Shown: in pieces, positions 50,587-59,692 of the stretch
How positions within the stretch are numbered: the stretch's first letter is position 1
How the letters are laid out: every line of letters starts with the position of its first letter
NCBI RefSeq assembly: GCF_014252055.1
Contig: NZ_CP059208.1
Location: 445,297-509,296 of the forward strand
Direction of reading: 5' to 3'
DNA: 64,000 bases
From: Blattabacterium cuenoti
Lineage (GTDB): Bacteria; Bacteroidota; Bacteroidia; Flavobacteriales; Blattabacteriaceae
The notes under the pieces: model-generated
Database searches by the model: none
What the model was told of the DNA's origin: nothing
Seen by the model: only the letters and a program-made list of their open reading frames with translations
Program-made: the position numbers and the translations under genes

Positions 50587-50661
50587 TGGACACTATCGGA
50601 TTTGAACCGACGACCTCTACTCTGTCAAAGTAGCGCTCTAAACCAACTGAGCTAAATGTCC
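50587..50661 (-). tRNA. tRNA-Val (anticodon GAC)
   Basis: Acceptor stem GGACATT/AGTGTCC with A discriminator, anticodon stem CTACT/AGTAG around loop TTGACAG, T-arm GTCGG-TTCAAAT-CCGAT. GAC reads GUC/GUU, so it is Val and not Asp (GUC anticodon). A second Val tRNA (UAC) is at 6355. Confidence 0.93.
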
Positions 50662-50690
50662 TAATTTTTAATTAATTATCTACTAGTTGA

Positions 50691-50698
50691 CAAAATTA
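50691..50698 (-). promoter_or_regulatory. Possible -7 element (TAATTTTG) of the tRNA-Val-rpsU-aroE-ribD run
   Basis: Minus-strand TAATTTTG fits TAnnTTTG, 30 bases before the tRNA 5' end, in the 86-base gap shared with divergent recG. No TTTG at the proper upstream distance. Confidence 0.4.
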
Positions 50699-50747
50699 AG
50701 TTTTTTTTGTAAAAAAAATAGGGAAACTATCTATTTCTATATAATTT

Positions 50748-52856
50748 ATGATGTCTTATAGCATTTTAAAAAAATCCATAAAAAATTTAAAAGGATTAAA
50801 TTTAAAAAAAATACATTTATTTAATTCGGAATTAAACATTCATACATATGAAGATTTATTGTTTTTTTTCCCAAAAAAATATATTCAACTTTCTAAGTTT
50901 AGGAAAATATCAGAATTATTTACTAATAAAAATAATCATAACAAAAATTTTGTAAAAATTTTAGGAAAGATTACCAATATTAAAGAAATAACAACTTGTA
51001 ATAAAAAAATATTGATAGCTCGTTTGGAAGATAAAACGGGATTTATTGAATTAATTTGGTTTCATAAGATTAATTTTTATAAAAAAATAAAAAAAAATAC
51101 TATTATCATAGTTTACGGAAAACTAAATTTTTTCCAAAATAAAATACAGATTATTCATCCTAATATTGAAAAATATGAAATTTCTCATTCAATAAATAAT
51201 AACTACTGTATATATCCTATTTATTTTATACCAAAAAAATTAAGAGATATAGGATTAAATAATTTACTTATAATTAAGTTATTAGAAAATTTAATCCAAG
51301 AATCAAAGAATCACATAGAAGATTTTTTTTTCCAAAAATTTTTGAAGAAAAAATTAATGTCAAAAAAAGAAGCTTTAATCCAAATTCATTTTCCAAAATC
51401 TTTTAAAAAAAAACTTCAAGCACAATATTCTTTAAAATTTGAAGAACTATTTCTAATAAAATTATTTTTTTTATCAAAAAGAAAAATTACAGATGGTCCA
51501 AAGTTTTCAAAATTGGGAAAAAATTTTCATCAGTTCTACAAATATTTTCTTCCTTTTTCATTAACAGAAGAACAAAAAAAAGTATTCAGAGAAATATGGA
51601 ACGATTTAAAAAAATCTATTCAAATGAATAGACTATTACAAGGAGAAGTAGGAAGTGGAAAAACTATAATAGCGATGTTAGCTATGTTAATAGCTTTAGA
51701 CAACGGATTTCAATCATGTTTGATGGCTCCTACCGAAGTTTTGGCTATACAACATTATCAATATATAAAAAAAATGTTTTCAACAATAAAAATTAAAATA
51801 GCTTTATTAACTAGATCAACTCCTATTTCTGTACGAAAAAAAATTTGTAATGATATATTTAAAGGTACGATTTTTATCATAGTTGGAACTCATACATTAA
51901 TTCAAAAAAAAGTAAAATTTTTTAATTTAGGATTAGCAGTTATAGATGAACAACAACGTTTTGGAGTAAAACAAAGATCTTATCTTTGTAAAAAAAACGA
52001 TAAAAAATTTCCTCATACTTTAATTATGACTGCTACACCTATTCCTAGAACTTTAGCTAAAATTATATACCATGATTTAAATATATCCATAATAAAAGAT
52101 CTCCCTTTAGGAAGAAAACCAGTAAAAACTATTCATCTCTTAGATAAAAATAGAAAAAAAGCTTTTGAAATAATAAAAAATCAAATTTTAAAAGGAAGAC
52201 AAATATATATTGTTTATCCTATTATAGAAAACAAAAATAGAAAGAAATGCAATAGTTTAATGGAAGGATATAAAGAAATAAAAGATAAATTTCAAACATT
52301 GGGAAATAAAATAGGAATATTACATGGAAAAATGACTTCTAAGGAAAAAGAAATACAAATAAATCTTTTTTTTCATGGAAAAACTAAAATAATGATATCT
52401 ACTACTGTAATAGAAGTAGGAATAAATGTTCCAAATGCAACAGTTATTTTAATAGAAAATGCAAACTTTTTTGGATTATCTCAACTTCATCAATTGAGAG
52501 GAAGAGTAGGAAGAGGTCCATATCAAAGTTATTGTATACTTATTACAAATGAAAATATTGGATTAAAAAGTAGTTCCAAAATAGAAAAAATGTGTATAAC
52601 AAATAGTGGATTGGAAATTGCTAAAGAAGATTTTAAACAAAGGGGTAGTGGAGATTTAATAGGAACAAAACAAAGCGGAAAAAGTTGTTTTCATACTATC
52701 AATATTATGAAAGATTATAAAATGATAAAAGAAGTATTTCCAGTAGCTGAAAATTTTTTTGAAAAAAATCCAAACTTCTTATTAAAAAAGAACAAAGATA
52801 TTCCTCACAAATATTATGAATGGATAAAAAATAGATTCAATAATCTATGTCTCTAA
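50748..52856 (+). CDS. recG: ATP-dependent DNA helicase RecG
   Basis: Helicase that regresses stalled forks and processes branched DNA. An N-terminal wedge (OB-fold) domain is followed by Walker A GEVGSGKT, the DExx box DEQQRFGVKQR (the family more often has DEQH), TATPIPRTLA, and the C-terminal motifs MISTTVIEVGINVPNA and QLHQLRGRVGRG. The C-terminal QRGSGDLIGTKQSG is RecG-specific. Length 702 is normal. Its last ten bases overlap uvrD, so the two are coupled. Confidence 0.96.
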   Translation: MMSYSILKKSIKNLKGLNLKKIHLFNSELNIHTYEDLLFFFPKKYIQLSKFRKISELFTNKNNHNKNFVKILGKITNIKEITTCNKKILIARLEDKTGFIELIWFHKINFYKKIKKNTIIIVYGKLNFFQNKIQIIHPNIEKYEISHSINNNYCIYPIYFIPKKLRDIGLNNLLIIKLLENLIQESKNHIEDFFFQKFLKKKLMSKKEALIQIHFPKSFKKKLQAQYSLKFEELFLIKLFFLSKRKITDGPKFSKLGKNFHQFYKYFLPFSLTEEQKKVFREIWNDLKKSIQMNRLLQGEVGSGKTIIAMLAMLIALDNGFQSCLMAPTEVLAIQHYQYIKKMFSTIKIKIALLTRSTPISVRKKICNDIFKGTIFIIVGTHTLIQKKVKFFNLGLAVIDEQQRFGVKQRSYLCKKNDKKFPHTLIMTATPIPRTLAKIIYHDLNISIIKDLPLGRKPVKTIHLLDKNRKKAFEIIKNQILKGRQIYIVYPIIENKNRKKCNSLMEGYKEIKDKFQTLGNKIGILHGKMTSKEKEIQINLFFHGKTKIMISTTVIEVGINVPNATVILIENANFFGLSQLHQLRGRVGRGPYQSYCILITNENIGLKSSSKIEKMCITNSGLEIAKEDFKQRGSGDLIGTKQSGKSCFHTINIMKDYKMIKEVFPVAENFFEKNPNFLLKKNKDIPHKYYEWIKNRFNNLCL

Positions 52857-54928
52857 ATATAGATCAACAAAAAATAATAAAAACTATTAATGGGCCTATA
52901 CTAGTTATTGCTGGAGCAGGATCAGGAAAGACTCGCGTTATTACATATAGAATTGCTTATATGATCAAGAATACGGGAATTGACCCTTCTAATATACTAG
53001 CTTTAACTTTTACTAAAAAAGCCGCTATAGAAATGAAAAATAGAATATCTAAAATGATTTGCATTGATCAACTAGATCAACTAACATTAGGAACTTTTCA
53101 TTCTATTTTTTCAAAAATTTTAAGAAAAGAATCCTCCTATATAGGATATAATCCTAATTATACTATTTATGATCAAAAAGATTCAGAAAATCTTATAAAA
53201 AGAATATTGAAAGATATTAATTTAGATATTAATCTAACTCCTAAAGAAATAAGAAGAGAAATTTCCGAATGTAAAAATAATTTATACAGTAAGTTTTTAA
53301 TTAAAAAAAGAAAATCTGAAACTTTTATAAGAATATATGAACATTACACAAAACGTTGTATACAATCAAACGCTTTAGATTTTGATGATATATTACTTTA
53401 TACTAATCATCTATTCTTTAAATTTCCTAATATTTTACAAAAATATCAAGAAAAATTCAAATATATACTAATAGATGAATATCAAGATACAAATATTTCT
53501 CAAAGTGTTATAATAAAAAATTTATCTTCCAAATATAGAAATATTTTTGTAGTAGGAGATGATGCTCAAAGTATTTATGCTTTTCGTGGTGCAAATATAG
53601 CAAATATATTAAATTTTCATTTAGATTATAATGAAGCAAAAATATTTCGTCTTGAGCAAAATTATCGTTCTACTAATTATATAGTGGAAGCATCTAACAA
53701 TATCATTTCTTTCAATAAAAATCAAATAACAAAAAAAATATGGACTAAAAATGAAAAGGGAGAAAAAGTAAAAATATATTGTGCTTCTTCTGAGAAAAAA
53801 GAAGCACAATATATTGCTAATCTTATTCTTTCAACAAAAGAAAATAAATATTTTCAATATAAAGACATTGCTATTCTCTATAGAACAAATAAACAATCAT
53901 ATTTTATAGAATCTTCTCTAAAAGAAAAAAATATACCATATAAAATATATGGATCAACTTCATTGTTTAAAAGAAAAGAAATCAGAGACTTATTATCTTA
54001 TTTTAAGATAATAATAAACCCAGAAGATGAACAATCTGTATTACATGTAATCAATAAAATAATAAAAAATAAAAATATTGTAAAACATATAATAGAATTA
54101 TCAAAACAAGAAAAAATTACAGTATATAACGTAATAAATAAAATAGATAATTATGACATTTTCACAAAAAAAACGAAAGAAAAGTTAAAAAAAATTTTTT
54201 TAGAAATAGAAAAATTTAGAATTAAATCAAAAATATTAGATGCTTATACAATAGCAAAACATATTGTACATTTTTTGATAGAAATAGATAAAAATTATAA
54301 TTATACAGACTTTCAATATATATTATATAACGTATCTCATTATATAGAAGAACAAAAAAGACTAAAAAATAATGGGAACAATAGTTTATCAGGTTTTTTA
54401 CAATATTTATATGTAGAGGTAGAAGAAGAAACTGAAAAATTTAATGATGGTAACAAAGTTTCTTTAATGACTGTTCATTTATCTAAAGGATTAGAATTTT
54501 CTATTGTTTTTATCACAGGATTAGAAGAAAATATATTTCCATCAAAATTAAGTATAAACTCTCAGTTTAAAATAGAAGAAGAACGTAGACTTTTTTATGT
54601 TGCTTTAACTAGAGCACAAAAAATGGCTATATTAACTTATACAAAATCTAGATTTTTATGGGGGGAAAAAAAGGAAAATATTCGCAGTCGTTTTATTAAC
54701 GAACTAAATCAAAAATTTGTTAATACAGAAAATAAAAAAATTACATATGAAAATTCTAAAAATTTACATATAAAAGAAGGTGTGATCGTTTATCATCAAA
54801 TATTTGGTTTTGGAACTGTTCTAAAATTAGAATATCTTAATAAAATCGCCTTAATTAACTTTAAAAAAGTTGGAAAAAAGAGAATTTTATTACAATTGAA
54901 CAAACTTATTATTCATCATAATAAATAA
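52847..54928 (+). CDS. uvrD: UvrD/PcrA/Rep-type ATP-dependent DNA helicase
   Basis: Superfamily 1A 3'-5' helicase, acting in repair or replication restart. NIDQQKIIKTINGPILVIAG leads into Walker A GAGSGKT (23-29), then LTFTKKAAIEM, GTFHSIF, LIDEYQDTN (Walker B), VGDDAQSIYAFRGA, RLEQNYRS, MTVHLSKGLEF and RRLFYVALTRAQ. Length 693 is slightly short, the C-terminal tail ending in a small SH3-like KEGVIVYHQIFGFGTVLKLE as in PcrA/UvrD. With uvrA/B not seen here it cannot be told whether it serves excision repair. Confidence 0.95.
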   Translation: MSLNIDQQKIIKTINGPILVIAGAGSGKTRVITYRIAYMIKNTGIDPSNILALTFTKKAAIEMKNRISKMICIDQLDQLTLGTFHSIFSKILRKESSYIGYNPNYTIYDQKDSENLIKRILKDINLDINLTPKEIRREISECKNNLYSKFLIKKRKSETFIRIYEHYTKRCIQSNALDFDDILLYTNHLFFKFPNILQKYQEKFKYILIDEYQDTNISQSVIIKNLSSKYRNIFVVGDDAQSIYAFRGANIANILNFHLDYNEAKIFRLEQNYRSTNYIVEASNNIISFNKNQITKKIWTKNEKGEKVKIYCASSEKKEAQYIANLILSTKENKYFQYKDIAILYRTNKQSYFIESSLKEKNIPYKIYGSTSLFKRKEIRDLLSYFKIIINPEDEQSVLHVINKIIKNKNIVKHIIELSKQEKITVYNVINKIDNYDIFTKKTKEKLKKIFLEIEKFRIKSKILDAYTIAKHIVHFLIEIDKNYNYTDFQYILYNVSHYIEEQKRLKNNGNNSLSGFLQYLYVEVEEETEKFNDGNKVSLMTVHLSKGLEFSIVFITGLEENIFPSKLSINSQFKIEEERRLFYVALTRAQKMAILTYTKSRFLWGEKKENIRSRFINELNQKFVNTENKKITYENSKNLHIKEGVIVYHQIFGFGTVLKLEYLNKIALINFKKVGKKRILLQLNKLIIHHNK

Positions 54929-54929
54929 T

Positions 54930-55934
54930 ATGAATAATTTAAAATCAATTAAATTAAACTTCAATTTACAAAAAGTGATATGTTTTATATCTGTTATTAT
55001 TTTCTTCATAAAATTTATTAGTTGGCATTTTACCTCTTCACTTTCCATATTTAGTGACGCTATGGAAAGTTTAATTAATATAATAAGCAGTTTTATTGGG
55101 TTAATTAGTCTATACATATCTTCTTTACCGAAAGATCATAATCATCCATATGGTCATGGAAAAATAGAGTTTATTTCTGCTGCTATAGAAGGAATATTAA
55201 TTTTTATTGTAGGAATTTCTATATTAATAAATACTTTTATGCGTATTAAATCTCATATTCATACAAATGAATTTTTTTTATATAGATTAGATCATGGAAT
55301 ATTTTTAATGTTTTTTACAACAGCTTGTATTAATTACCTTTTAGGATTTTTATCCTGTAAAATAGGAAAAAAAAATAAGTCTTTAATATTAATAGCTAGT
55401 GGAAAACATCTTAAAATAGATACATATTCTACATTTGGAATAGTTATAGGGTTATTTCTTTTGAAAATAACAAAATTTACATGGATTGACCCAATTATTT
55501 CCATTATTTTCTCTTTTATAATATTATATACAGGATTAAAATTATTAAGAAATGCAACAGCAGGAATTATGGATGAATCTGATAAAAAACTTTTAAATAA
55601 ATTATTTAATCATTTTAATGAGAAAAGAGATATTCATTGGATAGATATTCATCATTTAAAAGCAATTAAATATGGGAGAGATCTACATGTAGATTGCCAC
55701 CTTACTGTTCCATGGTTTTTTAATGTAAAAAAAGCTAATGAAAAAGTTAAAAAATTGACGAAACTAACCAAAAATGAATTTGGGTCTAGAGTAGAATTGT
55801 CTGTATATCTAGAAGCATGTTCTAAAAATCACTGTATATTTTGTTTTAATAAATCATGTCAAGTAAGACATAATATTTTTCAAAAAAAAATTCTTTGGAC
55901 TTCAGATAGAACATATTATAAGAATAAATTATAA
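54930..55934 (+). CDS. Cation diffusion facilitator (CDF) family metal transporter
   Basis: Inner-membrane H+-coupled exporter of divalent metals (Zn, Fe, Mn or Co). Family marks are SLSIFSDAMESLINI in helix 2 (metal-site Asp), the DHNHPYGHGKIEF loop and IASGKHLKIDTYS with the second HxxxD metal pair. A cytoplasmic domain follows from about residue 215 (DIHHLKAIKYGRDLHVDCHL). The tail holds four cysteines (C297, C302, C305, C310) that could bind metal. Length 334 is a little over typical. It starts one base after the uvrD stop. Confidence 0.9.
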   Translation: MNNLKSIKLNFNLQKVICFISVIIFFIKFISWHFTSSLSIFSDAMESLINIISSFIGLISLYISSLPKDHNHPYGHGKIEFISAAIEGILIFIVGISILINTFMRIKSHIHTNEFFLYRLDHGIFLMFFTTACINYLLGFLSCKIGKKNKSLILIASGKHLKIDTYSTFGIVIGLFLLKITKFTWIDPIISIIFSFIILYTGLKLLRNATAGIMDESDKKLLNKLFNHFNEKRDIHWIDIHHLKAIKYGRDLHVDCHLTVPWFFNVKKANEKVKKLTKLTKNEFGSRVELSVYLEACSKNHCIFCFNKSCQVRHNIFQKKILWTSDRTYYKNKL

Positions 55935-55944
55935 ATATATTAAT

Positions 55945-56589
55945 ATGGAATATAATACTAACCGTTTCAAATTAGTTATACCAGAATATGGTAGAAATAT
56001 TCATAAAATGATATACTATGCTACAAAAATAAAAAATAGAAAAAAAAGGAATCTTTGCGTATTAGGTATTATAAAATTGATGATAGATTCCACTTTCACT
56101 AAAAAAAATACTAAAAATATTAAAAAAAAACTGAGCAAATCAATTTTCCGACATAAATTAATATGGAATCAATTATTTATAATATCTAAATATCAGCTAG
56201 ATATTGATATCCCATTTCCTAAACCTAATCCAGAAAATATTAGCTTTTTATCTTATAAAAAGGTGGTTTATCCAAAATATTTAACTAGTTTTCGATATTA
56301 TGGAAAGATAATAAGAAACATGATTCATGTCGCAGTTCATTGTAAAAATGAACAAAAAAAAGAAGGATTATCTTATGCTATAGCAAATACAATGAAAAAA
56401 AATTATTTAAGATGGAATAAAAATATAGTGGAAGATGATATTATTTTTAAAGACTTAAAAGAACTTTCTAATGGAAAAATTTGTTTAATGAAAAAAACAG
56501 ATACATTATTGCAGTGTTCTCATATTTTGAAAAATACAAAAAAAATACTGAAGAGAGGGAAAAAAGATAAAAATAATGGGAAGTTTTAA
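55945..56589 (+). CDS. DUF4290 family protein
   Basis: Matches, by recall, the Bacteroidetes-specific DUF4290 family: EYNTNRFKLVIPEYGRNIHKM at the N-terminus, KIKNRKKRN, and HKLIWNQLFIISKYQLDIDIPFPKP are its conserved blocks. The function is unknown. The 214-residue product is soluble, basic and without signal peptide or membrane helix. The C-terminal tail is lysine/asparagine-rich. It overlaps murA by 14 bases and in this phylum usually precedes murA, hinting at a link to envelope synthesis or at simple positional conservation. Confidence 0.85.
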   Translation: MEYNTNRFKLVIPEYGRNIHKMIYYATKIKNRKKRNLCVLGIIKLMIDSTFTKKNTKNIKKKLSKSIFRHKLIWNQLFIISKYQLDIDIPFPKPNPENISFLSYKKVVYPKYLTSFRYYGKIIRNMIHVAVHCKNEQKKEGLSYAIANTMKKNYLRWNKNIVEDDIIFKDLKELSNGKICLMKKTDTLLQCSHILKNTKKILKRGKKDKNNGKF

Positions 56590-57892
56590 AATAAAAGGAG
56601 GAAATATTTTAAAAGGAGAAATAACACCTCAAGGTGCTAAAAATGAAGCATTACAAGTATTATGTGCAGTTTTATTAACACATGAAAAATTAAGGATCAA
56701 GAATATTCCAGAAATAGAAGACGTTAAATGTTTGATGAAAATATTAGAAAATCTTGGAGTTATAATAGAAAAAAATGGAATTGGAGATTATAGTTTACAA
56801 GCTAAAAATATAAATATTGAATATTTGAATACAGATCAATTTCTTGAATATGGAAAATCTATAAGAGGTTCTATTATGGTTGCTGGCCCTTTATTAGCAA
56901 GATTTGGAAAAGTTAAGATTCCAATACCTGGAGGAGATAGAATTGGAAGAAGACGTTTAGATGCTCATTTGATAGGATTAAAACTATTAGGAGCTGTAAT
57001 TCATTATCACAATGAACATAAGTATTTTCATTTATACTTGAATAATAAAAAAAAACGTTTAATCGGAAATTATATTCTTATGGAAGAAGCTTCTATTACT
57101 GGAACAGCTAATATTATTATGGCAGCTACATTAGCGAATGGAAAAACCATTATATATAATGCAGCATGTGAACCATATATTCAACAATTATGTAAACTAT
57201 TAAACAAAATGGGTGCAAAAATAAAAGGTATTGGATCTAATTTAATCAAAATAATTGGAGTTTCAAATTTAGGAGGATGTATTCATGTGATATTACCTGA
57301 TATGGTAGAAATAGGAAGTTGGATAGGGTTATCAGCAATTACTTGTTCTGAAATACGAATTAAAAATGTTAGTTGGAAAAATTTAGGAGTAATACCAAAA
57401 ACATTCCAAAAAATGGGAATAAAATTAGAGAAAAAAAAAGATGATATATATATTCCATCACAAAAATCTTATAAGATTAATAAATTATTAAATAATGCAA
57501 TATTAACAATATCTGATGCTCCTTGGCCTGGATTAACTCCAGATTTATTAAGCGTTTTAATTGTTGTAGCAACTCAAGCGGAAGGTAGTGTATTAATTCA
57601 TCAAAAAATGTTTGAAAGTAGATTATTCTTTGTGGATAAACTTATTGAAATGGGAGCGCAAATAATATTATGTGATCCACATAGAGCTACAGTTATTGGA
57701 TTAAATCACCAATCTTATCTTAAAGGATCTATATTAAATTCCCCAGATATTAGAGCAGGAATTTCACTTCTTATAGCAGCTCTTTCTGCCAAAGGAACTA
57801 GTATTATAAAAAATATAGAGCAAATAGATAGAGGATACGAAAATATAGATCATAGATTACGTATTTTAGGAGCAGATATTGTAAGAATATAA
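56576..57892 (+). CDS. murA: UDP-N-acetylglucosamine 1-carboxyvinyltransferase (MurA), Asp variant
   Basis: First committed step of peptidoglycan synthesis: enolpyruvyl transfer from PEP to UDP-GlcNAc. QGAKNEALQVLCAVLL gives the substrate-binding K-N pair; SIRGSIMVAGPLLARFG, DAPWPGLTPDLLSVL and FESRLFFVDKLIEMGA are family blocks. The catalytic loop reads PGGDRIGRRRLDAH: position 121 is Asp where E. coli has Cys115. The same substitution is known in naturally fosfomycin-insensitive enzymes. Length 438 is normal. It presumably uses the product chain that starts at glmM (32121). Confidence 0.96.
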   Translation: MGSFKIKGGNILKGEITPQGAKNEALQVLCAVLLTHEKLRIKNIPEIEDVKCLMKILENLGVIIEKNGIGDYSLQAKNINIEYLNTDQFLEYGKSIRGSIMVAGPLLARFGKVKIPIPGGDRIGRRRLDAHLIGLKLLGAVIHYHNEHKYFHLYLNNKKKRLIGNYILMEEASITGTANIIMAATLANGKTIIYNAACEPYIQQLCKLLNKMGAKIKGIGSNLIKIIGVSNLGGCIHVILPDMVEIGSWIGLSAITCSEIRIKNVSWKNLGVIPKTFQKMGIKLEKKKDDIYIPSQKSYKINKLLNNAILTISDAPWPGLTPDLLSVLIVVATQAEGSVLIHQKMFESRLFFVDKLIEMGAQIILCDPHRATVIGLNHQSYLKGSILNSPDIRAGISLLIAALSAKGTSIIKNIEQIDRGYENIDHRLRILGADIVRI

Positions 57893-57919
57893 TTAACAAA
57901 ATTTTTGTAGGATGGAATC

Positions 57920-57943
57920 ATCATTTTTTTTTGAAAAAATGAT
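57920..57943 (+). terminator. Terminator-like hairpin after murA
   Basis: ATCATTTTTT and AAAAAATGAT form a perfect 10-bp stem with a 4-base loop, followed by TTTC, 28 bases after the murA stop. The stem is nearly all A-T, so it is weak. Confidence 0.45.
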
Positions 57944-57993
57944 TTTCTATAATTATTTTATATGATATAACTTTACTTTGTAAAATAGAAAAT

Positions 57994-58476
57994 ATGGTAA
58001 AATTTGAATATATAACTAAAGAAGGATTAAAAAAATTACAAAAAGAAATAGAGAGATTAGAAAATATAGAACGTCCAAAAATATCTATGCAAATAGCAGA
58101 AGCTAGAGATAAAGGAGATTTATCAGAAAATGCGGAATATGATGCAATAAAAGAAGCGCAAGGATTTCTAGAAATGAATATATCTAAATTAAAAAAAAAA
58201 TTATCCAACTCCAGAATTATAGATGGTTCACAAATAAATAGAACAAGAGTTTCTATACTATCTACAGTTAGAATTAAAAATTTAACTTATGGTGGAGAAC
58301 AAATATATACTTTAGTTCCAGAAGGAGAGGCCGATTTAAAATCGGGAAAAATATCTATCAACACCCCGATATCTACTGGATTACTCGGAAAACAAGTGGG
58401 AGAAATAGCTCATATTAAACTTCCTAATAAAATGATACTTGATTACAAAATTTTAGAAATAGCATTTAGTGAATAG
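57994..58476 (+). CDS. greA: Transcription elongation factor GreA
   Basis: GreA enters the RNA polymerase secondary channel and stimulates transcript cleavage in backtracked complexes. The N-terminal coiled coil has the tip acidic residues in EARDKGDLSENAEYDAIKEAQ, and the C-terminal FKBP-like domain has GGEQIYTLVPEGEADLKSGKIS and GLLGKQVGEIAHIKLP. Length 160 is normal. The HIT gene starts inside its last codons. Confidence 0.97.
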   Translation: MVKFEYITKEGLKKLQKEIERLENIERPKISMQIAEARDKGDLSENAEYDAIKEAQGFLEMNISKLKKKLSNSRIIDGSQINRTRVSILSTVRIKNLTYGGEQIYTLVPEGEADLKSGKISINTPISTGLLGKQVGEIAHIKLPNKMILDYKILEIAFSE

Positions 58477-58879
58477 AAAGGACATTTTTCAAAAGATAAT
58501 TGAAAATAAAGTTTTCGCTTATAAAGTAGCAGAAAATTTTGATTATTTAGCTTTCTTGGATCTATATCCAATGAAAATAGGGCACACTTTAGTTATTCCT
58601 AAAAAGAGAATAGATAATATTTTTTCTATGACAGAAAATGATTTTATTTCTATTATGTCTTTTTCTAGAAAAATAGGATTATCTTTAGAAAAAGTAATTC
58701 CTTGTAATAGAATTGGCATCTTTGTATTGGGTTTTGAAATTCCTCATGTTCACATTCATTTAATTCCTATGGATACAGAAAATGATGCAAATTTTTCTAA
58801 AAAAAGAATTTTTTTATCAGAAAAAAATTTTCAAATTTTATCCAAAAAAATAAAAAAACAAATTGATATCAATCACTAA
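58469..58879 (+). CDS. HIT-family nucleotide-binding protein
   Basis: Histidine-triad protein, likely a nucleoside phosphoramidase or nucleotide hydrolase. LDLYPMKIGHTLVIPKKRI and the triad PHVHIHLIP with catalytic histidines are clear. The start is GTG at 58469, overlapping the greA stop by eight bases; the next in-frame ATG would remove most of the N-terminal strand. Length 136 is normal. The greA-HIT order is common in Bacteroidetes (recalled). Confidence 0.92.
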   Translation: MNRKDIFQKIIENKVFAYKVAENFDYLAFLDLYPMKIGHTLVIPKKRIDNIFSMTENDFISIMSFSRKIGLSLEKVIPCNRIGIFVLGFEIPHVHIHLIPMDTENDANFSKKRIFLSEKNFQILSKKIKKQIDINH

Positions 58880-58904
58880 ATTGATTCAAAATATTTACTT
58901 TTTT

Positions 58905-59684
58905 TTATTCAATATTCTTGTTATTCCAATGGAATAATATTTTTAATCCTTTTATTGTATGTAATTTATCTTTAATATGAATTTTTTTAGTTAGAGACGT
59001 ATATATATGAGATAATCCTCCTGTTGCTATGACAAAACAATTTTTTTTTAATTCTTTATTAATTCTATTTATTAATCCTTCTACCATACTTAAATATCCA
59101 TATATTATTCCGCTTTGTATACATTCCTCTGTGTATTGTCCAAGTATTCTTGATGGTTTTTTTAATTCTATTTGTGATAATTGAGCTGTATTTCTAATTA
59201 AAGCAGATAATGAACCATTGACTCCTGGAGCAATAATAACTCCTTGAAGAAATCCATATTCATCGACACATGTTAAGCTCAACGCAGTTCCAAAATCTAC
59301 CACTAGAGTAGTGTTATTTTTGTATAATGTATATGCAGCTATAGCATTAGCATATAAATCTGTTCCTAACTGATGTGAATAATGTTTTATAGGAGAATAT
59401 GAATATCTATCTACTATTATTGGTCTTATTTTATGTATTTCATATAAAGATTCTTCTACAATATTTGTTAAAGGAGGGACAACAGATCCAATTACAATAT
59501 TTTTCACTAATTTTGAAATAATTCCATATTGTTGATATATATTTCTAAATAGAAGAATATATTCATCTAATGATCTATGTGGATTACTATTAATAATCCA
59601 AGAACAATTACATTTTAAATTATAATTATTATTAAATAGTCCAAAACGAAGACTTGAATTTCCAATATTTATAGTTAATAACAT
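58905..59684 (-). CDS. coaX: Type III pantothenate kinase
   Basis: Phosphorylates pantothenate, the first step of CoA synthesis, without feedback inhibition by CoA. The actin-like fold has the P-loop-like INIGNSS at 5-11, the catalytic VVDFGTALSLT, and GVIIAPGVNGSLSALIRNTAQLSQIEL; ESGIIYG-like QSGIIYGYLSMVEGL follows. At the first motif the usual Asp (DxGN) is Asn (N6). Length 259 is normal. It is alone on the minus strand, divergent from the hydrolase gene. Confidence 0.92.
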   Translation of the reverse strand: MLLTINIGNSSLRFGLFNNNYNLKCNCSWIINSNPHRSLDEYILLFRNIYQQYGIISKLVKNIVIGSVVPPLTNIVEESLYEIHKIRPIIVDRYSYSPIKHYSHQLGTDLYANAIAAYTLYKNNTTLVVDFGTALSLTCVDEYGFLQGVIIAPGVNGSLSALIRNTAQLSQIELKKPSRILGQYTEECIQSGIIYGYLSMVEGLINRINKELKKNCFVIATGGLSHIYTSLTKKIHIKDKLHTIKGLKILFHWNNKNIE

Positions 59685-59692
59685 TATTTATT

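Noticed and set aside
50587-50661. tRNA-Asp
   Set aside because: The loop on the correct strand is TTGACAG, so the anticodon is GAC (Val); GTC appears only when the complementary strand is read.
54890-55117. Minus-strand frame of 75 codons at the start of the CDF gene
   Set aside because: Overlaps uvrD end and the CDF start with no motif; shadow frame.
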